Below, one piece after another: positions 6,351 through 9,469 of a DNA stretch of 9,469 bases. Source of the DNA: Bacteroidales bacterium UBA2198. Lineage in GTDB: Bacteria > Bacteroidota > Bacteroidia > Bacteroidales > VadinHA17. Positions within the stretch are counted from its first letter, which is position 1; each line of letters starts with the position of its first letter. The notes under the pieces were generated by a model. That model searched no databases, was not told the origin of the DNA, and saw only the letters and a program-made list of their open reading frames with translations. The DNA is taken from positions 1,649 to 11,117 of the forward strand of contig DCVC01000157.1 in NCBI GenBank assembly GCA_002328625.1, read 5' to 3'. The position numbers and the translations under genes are program-made.

Positions 6351-7360
6351 TATTTATCTATCAGACGGTATAACTCAGTGAGGTCAGGTGTAAGAACAAT
6401 TTCCGTTCTCCTGTTTTTCTGCCTTGCATCCTGGGTATTGCCGGAGTCGACGGGAAGGTATTCGCTCCTGCCGGATGCTGTCAGCCTTTTCGGATCAATT
6501 CTTGAACCCTCAAGAAGCACCCTGACAACAGTTGTGGCTCTTTTGACACTCAGGTCCCAGTTGTCCCTTAACTGACCGCTTCCAGACCTGTATGGAACGT
6601 TATCGGTGTGCCCTTCAATTGTAACCTGTATATCCGTGTTTCTCTCAAGAACACCGGCAAGTTTCTTTAAAGCATTCCTTCCGTTTGCATCGATCTCCCA
6701 GCTGGCTGTTTTAAACAGCAGTTTTTCATCAAGCGACACATAAACCTTACCATTCCTCATCGTAACTGTCAGTCCGTTATTCTCAAATCCGAGAAGAGCA
6801 TCCGATACTTTTCTTTTAAGGTCTTCAGCTATCTTTTTCTGGGCATCCAGGATCTTTTCAAGCTCAGCCATCCTGGCATTCCTCCTTTCCAGCTCGTAAT
6901 TCAATTCATCAAGGTCGGTCTTTTTCAGATCAAGCGACTGCTCAAGCTGACGAAGAATATCCTCCTTCTGCCTTAATTTCTCTTCTGCTGCCTGCAGTTC
7001 GGCAAGCAGTTTCCTGGTCTCGCTTACATTGCCCCGGATCAGTTCTTCCTGAGCGCTCTGAAGATCATTATATCTTCCTGAAATGACATTAAGCTCTTCT
7101 TCGGCTCTGTCACGTTCTGCCTGTGCAGCTGCCAGTTCCTGTCTGACCGATCCCGACACCTTCTCAAGAGTAGCAAGCTTTGCCTCAAGTTCCCTGTTTA
7201 ACATCAATAGAGCAATGTTCTCAGTCTTGAAATCATCTCTTTCCATCATATTCTGCCAGCTGGTATTCTGCAGAGTCCGGTGCTTACCACCCGGAACACA
7301 TGAAAAAGACACGGATACCAGTATGACGAATGCCGTTATGAGAATAAAATATTTGTTCAT
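6347..7360 (-). CDS. OmpA-family peptidoglycan-binding lipoprotein with long coiled coil
   Basis: This 337-residue protein starts with a lipoprotein-like signal (MNKYFILITAFVILVSVSFS, then Cys21). The lipobox is loose, as often in Bacteroidota. Residues about 45-185 are rich in Glu, Lys, Leu and Ala with heptad character, predicting a long coiled coil. An OmpA C-terminal domain occupies about 205-325: LLFKTASWEIDANGRNALKK, then TIEGHTDNVPY (247-257), LSVKRATTVV (270-279), LTASGRSEYLP (293-303) and QKNRRTEIVL (314-323). By family comparison Asp253 and Arg274 are the diaminopimelate-binding residues, so it should anchor an envelope structure to peptidoglycan. Such proteins are sometimes named MotB-like, but no MotB transmembrane or plug region is present. 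An in-frame ATG at 7399 exists, yet 7360 is preferred because it puts the signal sequence at the N-terminus and lies just downstream of a -7 element at 7380-7387. The stop overlaps that of the convergent gene by 4 bp. Confidence 0.88.
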   Translation of the reverse strand: MNKYFILITAFVILVSVSFSCVPGGKHRTLQNTSWQNMMERDDFKTENIALLMLNRELEAKLATLEKVSGSVRQELAAAQAERDRAEEELNVISGRYNDLQSAQEELIRGNVSETRKLLAELQAAEEKLRQKEDILRQLEQSLDLKKTDLDELNYELERRNARMAELEKILDAQKKIAEDLKRKVSDALLGFENNGLTVTMRNGKVYVSLDEKLLFKTASWEIDANGRNALKKLAGVLERNTDIQVTIEGHTDNVPYRSGSGQLRDNWDLSVKRATTVVRVLLEGSRIDPKRLTASGRSEYLPVDSGNTQDARQKNRRTEIVLTPDLTELYRLIDKY

Positions 7361-7379
7361 ATCCGTAAGAATAACATAA

Positions 7380-7387
7380 CAAAAATA
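7380..7387 (-). promoter_or_regulatory. Bacteroidota-type -7 element for the OmpA-family gene
   Basis: The minus strand reads TATTTTTG, a full match to TAnnTTTG, ending 19 nt upstream of the preferred ATG at 7360. The implied leader is about a dozen nucleotides. No convincing -33 TTTG was found at the usual distance. Because the element lies inside the longer reading frame that begins at 7399, it argues for the shorter protein. Confidence 0.45.
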
Positions 7388-7434
7388 AGAAAATACCAAT
7401 GATGCTTCAGTAAACTTAAGGGAATAATAATTGT

Positions 7435-7442
7435 TATATTTG
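7435..7442 (+). promoter_or_regulatory. Bacteroidota-type -7 element for dxs
   Basis: The sequence TATATTTG matches TAnnTTTG exactly and is followed by C, as is common in this phylum. It ends 25 nt before the dxs start codon, giving a short leader of roughly 18 nt. A -33 TTTG at about 19 nt upstream is not recognisable. The divergent element of the OmpA-family gene lies 47 bp away, so the two promoters share a 107-bp spacer. Confidence 0.55.
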
Positions 7443-7467
7443 CATCATTAAATATCCTTGTTTTTAA

Positions 7468-9405
7468 ATGAATACCGAGGAGAGTTTACTTTTTAGAATA
7501 TCTTCACCTGAAGATCTCCGAAAGCTTGATCCATCCGACCTGATAAAGGTAAGTGCCGAGCTCCGCCAGTTCATTATCGATGTTGTCAGCAATAATCCCG
7601 GGCATTTCGGTGCAAGTCTCGGTGTTGTTGAACTGACAGTTGCTCTTCACTATGTCTTTAACACCCCCTATGATAAAATCATATGGGACGTTGGTCACCA
7701 GGCATACGGGCATAAGATACTGACAGGAAGAAGAGATATATTCTCAACAAACAGGAAATACAAGGGTATCAGCGGCTTTCCAAAAATGACTGAGAGTGAA
7801 TACGATGCTTTTGGAACAGGGCATTCGTCAACATCCATTTCTGCAGCTCTGGGTATGGCTGTAGCGGCCAGACGTAAAGGAGAAAAACGGCATGTCGTTG
7901 CAGTAATCGGTGATGGTGCCATGACAGCGGGTCAGGCATTTGAAGGCCTTAACAATGCAGGTATAGCAAAATCCGATATCATTGTGATCCTGAATGATAA
8001 TAACATAGCTATTGACCCTAATGTCGGAGCGCTGAAGGAATATCTTCTCGACATATCCACAAGCAGGACGTATAACAGGTTCAGGGATAAAGTATGGAAT
8101 GCTTTAGGCAGATTTGGCAGAATAGGGCCAAATGCGCGGTCTCTTGCCAAACAGCTTGAAGCCGGGTTTAAAAGTACCATCCTTGACAGGAGCAATCTTT
8201 TCGAAGGAATGAATTTCAGGTACTTCGGTCCTATTGACGGGCACGATATTCTTCATCTTACAGATGTACTTGAGGATCTTAAAAGAATTCCGGGCCCAAA
8301 ACTTCTCCATTGCCTTACCGTAAAGGGAAAGGGATTTAAACGGGCCGAAGAAAATCAGACCATATTCCATGCTCCAGGCGTTTTCAACAAGGAAACAGGT
8401 GAAATACTGAACACCCAGGACATAAACATTCCGCCAACATACCAGGAGGTTTTTGGAGAGACGATACTGGAACTTGCCAGAATGAATGAAAAAATCACAG
8501 GTATTACTCCCGCAATGCCGACAGGCAGCTCCTTATGCATAATGATGAAGGAGATACCTGAAAGAACTTTTGATGTGGGAATTGCCGAACAGCATGCGGT
8601 TACTTTTTCAGCAGGACTTGCAACACAGGGGATGATCCCGTACTGCAACATATACTCATCATTCATCCAGCGTGCATACGACCAGGTTATTCATGATGTT
8701 GCAATACAGAATCTGCATGTGGTCTTTTGCCTTGACCGCGGAGGACTTGTTGGTGCTGACGGAGCCACTCACCATGGATTTTTTGACCTGGCTTTCATGC
8801 GCTCTATCCCAAATATGATCGTTTCGGCTCCCATGAATGAGGTTGAACTAAGGAACCTCATGTACACTGCCCAGCTTGATAAGATCAAATCTCCATTCTC
8901 GATCCGTTATCCAAAAGGACATGGTGTGATAAGCGACTGGCAAAGGAAGTTCAGCGAGATCGAACCCGGGAAAGCACGTCAGATAAGTCAGGGATATGAT
9001 ATTGCAGTTTTAAGCATCGGCCACCCGGGCAATTTCGTGGTTGAGGCGACAAGAAACCTTATGGTTGAAGGAATTTCAGTTGAGCATTATGATATGCGCT
9101 TCGTAGCACCTATAGATACTGAAGTGCTTCACTCGGTATTTAAAAGATTTCATAAAATTATTACTGTTGAGGACGGGGTGCTCAGGGGAGGATTCGGAAG
9201 TGCAGTCATTGAGTTTATGTGTGATAACAGTTACCAGGCTGAGGTCCGGCGACTTGGTATTCCCGATTATTTTGTCGAACATGGCACACAGGATGAGCTG
9301 ATAAGTGAATGCGGGTTTGATGCTAAGAGTATTGCAAGGGTTATAAGGGAAATGGTGTTAAAAGGCACAAAGGTACAAAGGTGCAACGGCGCAACGGCTT
9401 TCTGA
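7468..9405 (+). CDS. dxs: 1-deoxy-D-xylulose-5-phosphate synthase
   Basis: Dxs condenses pyruvate and glyceraldehyde 3-phosphate to DXP with thiamine diphosphate and Mg2+, the first step of the MEP isoprenoid pathway, and also feeds thiamine and pyridoxal synthesis. The 645 residues carry the family signatures in order: DVGHQAYGHKILTGRRD (74-90), GTGHSSTSISAALGMAVAAR, the ThDP/Mg motif GDGAMTAGQAFEGLNNAG (148-165) with ILNDNN (174-179; Asp149 and Asn178 as ligands), YFGPIDGHD (252-260), TVKGKGFKRAEEN with His301, and DVGIAEQHAVTFSAGLA (369-385). Glu374 is the predicted catalytic Glu. DRGGLVGADGATHHG (423-437) and the transketolase C-terminal domain complete the protein. It is cytosolic. Length is slightly above the usual 620-640, partly because the last residues (after VIREMVLK) are encoded by an 8-bp repeat tract at 9364-9398. 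No other pathway gene is in the window. Confidence 0.98.
   Translation: MNTEESLLFRISSPEDLRKLDPSDLIKVSAELRQFIIDVVSNNPGHFGASLGVVELTVALHYVFNTPYDKIIWDVGHQAYGHKILTGRRDIFSTNRKYKGISGFPKMTESEYDAFGTGHSSTSISAALGMAVAARRKGEKRHVVAVIGDGAMTAGQAFEGLNNAGIAKSDIIVILNDNNIAIDPNVGALKEYLLDISTSRTYNRFRDKVWNALGRFGRIGPNARSLAKQLEAGFKSTILDRSNLFEGMNFRYFGPIDGHDILHLTDVLEDLKRIPGPKLLHCLTVKGKGFKRAEENQTIFHAPGVFNKETGEILNTQDINIPPTYQEVFGETILELARMNEKITGITPAMPTGSSLCIMMKEIPERTFDVGIAEQHAVTFSAGLATQGMIPYCNIYSSFIQRAYDQVIHDVAIQNLHVVFCLDRGGLVGADGATHHGFFDLAFMRSIPNMIVSAPMNEVELRNLMYTAQLDKIKSPFSIRYPKGHGVISDWQRKFSEIEPGKARQISQGYDIAVLSIGHPGNFVVEATRNLMVEGISVEHYDMRFVAPIDTEVLHSVFKRFHKIITVEDGVLRGGFGSAVIEFMCDNSYQAEVRRLGIPDYFVEHGTQDELISECGFDAKSIARVIREMVLKGTKVQRCNGATAF
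9364..9398 (+). repeat. Degenerate 8-bp tandem repeat at the 3' end of dxs
   Basis: Four consecutive octamers, GGCACAAA, GGTACAAA, GGTGCAAC and GGCGCAAC, are followed by a partial GGC. The consensus is GGYRCAAM. The unit is not a multiple of three, so it was not selected as a peptide repeat; read in the dxs frame it encodes the odd tail GTKVQRCNGATA just before the stop at 9403-9405. The tract seems to have been inserted or to have expanded across the original end of the gene. Its function is unknown. Confidence 0.75.
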
Positions 9406-9469
9406 TGTATAATGCATTTTGTGTTATACGCGGTGTGTTGTAACTATTAAGTATAATCTCCGTGAATCC

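Noticed and set aside
7083..7379. Plus-strand ORF of 98 codons
   Set aside because: It is the Ser/Ala-rich antisense reading of the coiled-coil region of the OmpA-family gene.
7504..9282. Several minus-strand ORFs of 68-103 codons
   Set aside because: All are shadows inside dxs, which has unmistakable family motifs throughout.
9407..9429. Inverted repeat GTATAA ... TTATAC after dxs
   Set aside because: A 6-bp AT-rich stem with an 11-nt loop and no T-run is not enough to call a terminator.

Overview
The window looks like chromosomal DNA from a member of the Bacteroidota, probably Bacteroidales or a near relative. The evidence is an ECF sigma factor of the Bacteroides expansion type paired with a FecR-like anti-sigma factor, an STN module fused to a CarboxypepD_reg-like domain, TAnnTTTG-type promoter -7 elements, and starts that mostly lack Shine-Dalgarno sequences. 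I see no tRNA, rRNA, CRISPR array or insertion sequence. Coding density is high, and every base stretch longer than about 150 nt is covered by a gene.

Layout. (1) Positions 1-1762 read leftward: a radical SAM/SPASM protein (785-1762), then the N-terminal third of a penicillin-acylase-family (S45) hydrolase that runs off the left edge (1-741). The S45 gene is open-ended on the minus strand, so a plain start-to-stop ORF search misses it. (2) A 151-bp divergent intergenic region (1763-1913). (3) A compact rightward operon (1914-6350) of four genes with gaps of 19, -4 and 15 bp: exported CarboxypepD_reg protein 'A', ECF sigma factor, FecR-type anti-sigma factor, and exported STN + CarboxypepD_reg protein 'B'. 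A and B are paralogues over most of their length. (4) A leftward coiled-coil OmpA-family lipoprotein (6347-7360) whose stop codon overlaps the stop of B. (5) A 107-bp divergent promoter region, then rightward dxs (7468-9405), which starts the non-mevalonate isoprenoid pathway. The last 64 bases (9406-9469) hold no gene that I can support.

How the genes may work together. The central operon has the parts of a cell-surface signalling system: an STN domain in the periplasm, a single-pass anti-sigma factor and a sigma factor. The usual partner, a TonB-dependent outer-membrane receptor, is absent from the window. Its place is taken by B, which carries the STN domain but is far too short to hold a 22-strand barrel. 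A, the paralogue without STN, lies upstream of the sigma gene in the same operon. This non-canonical arrangement is the most interesting feature of the window. The radical SAM/S45 pair, the OmpA-like protein and dxs appear to be separate transcription units.
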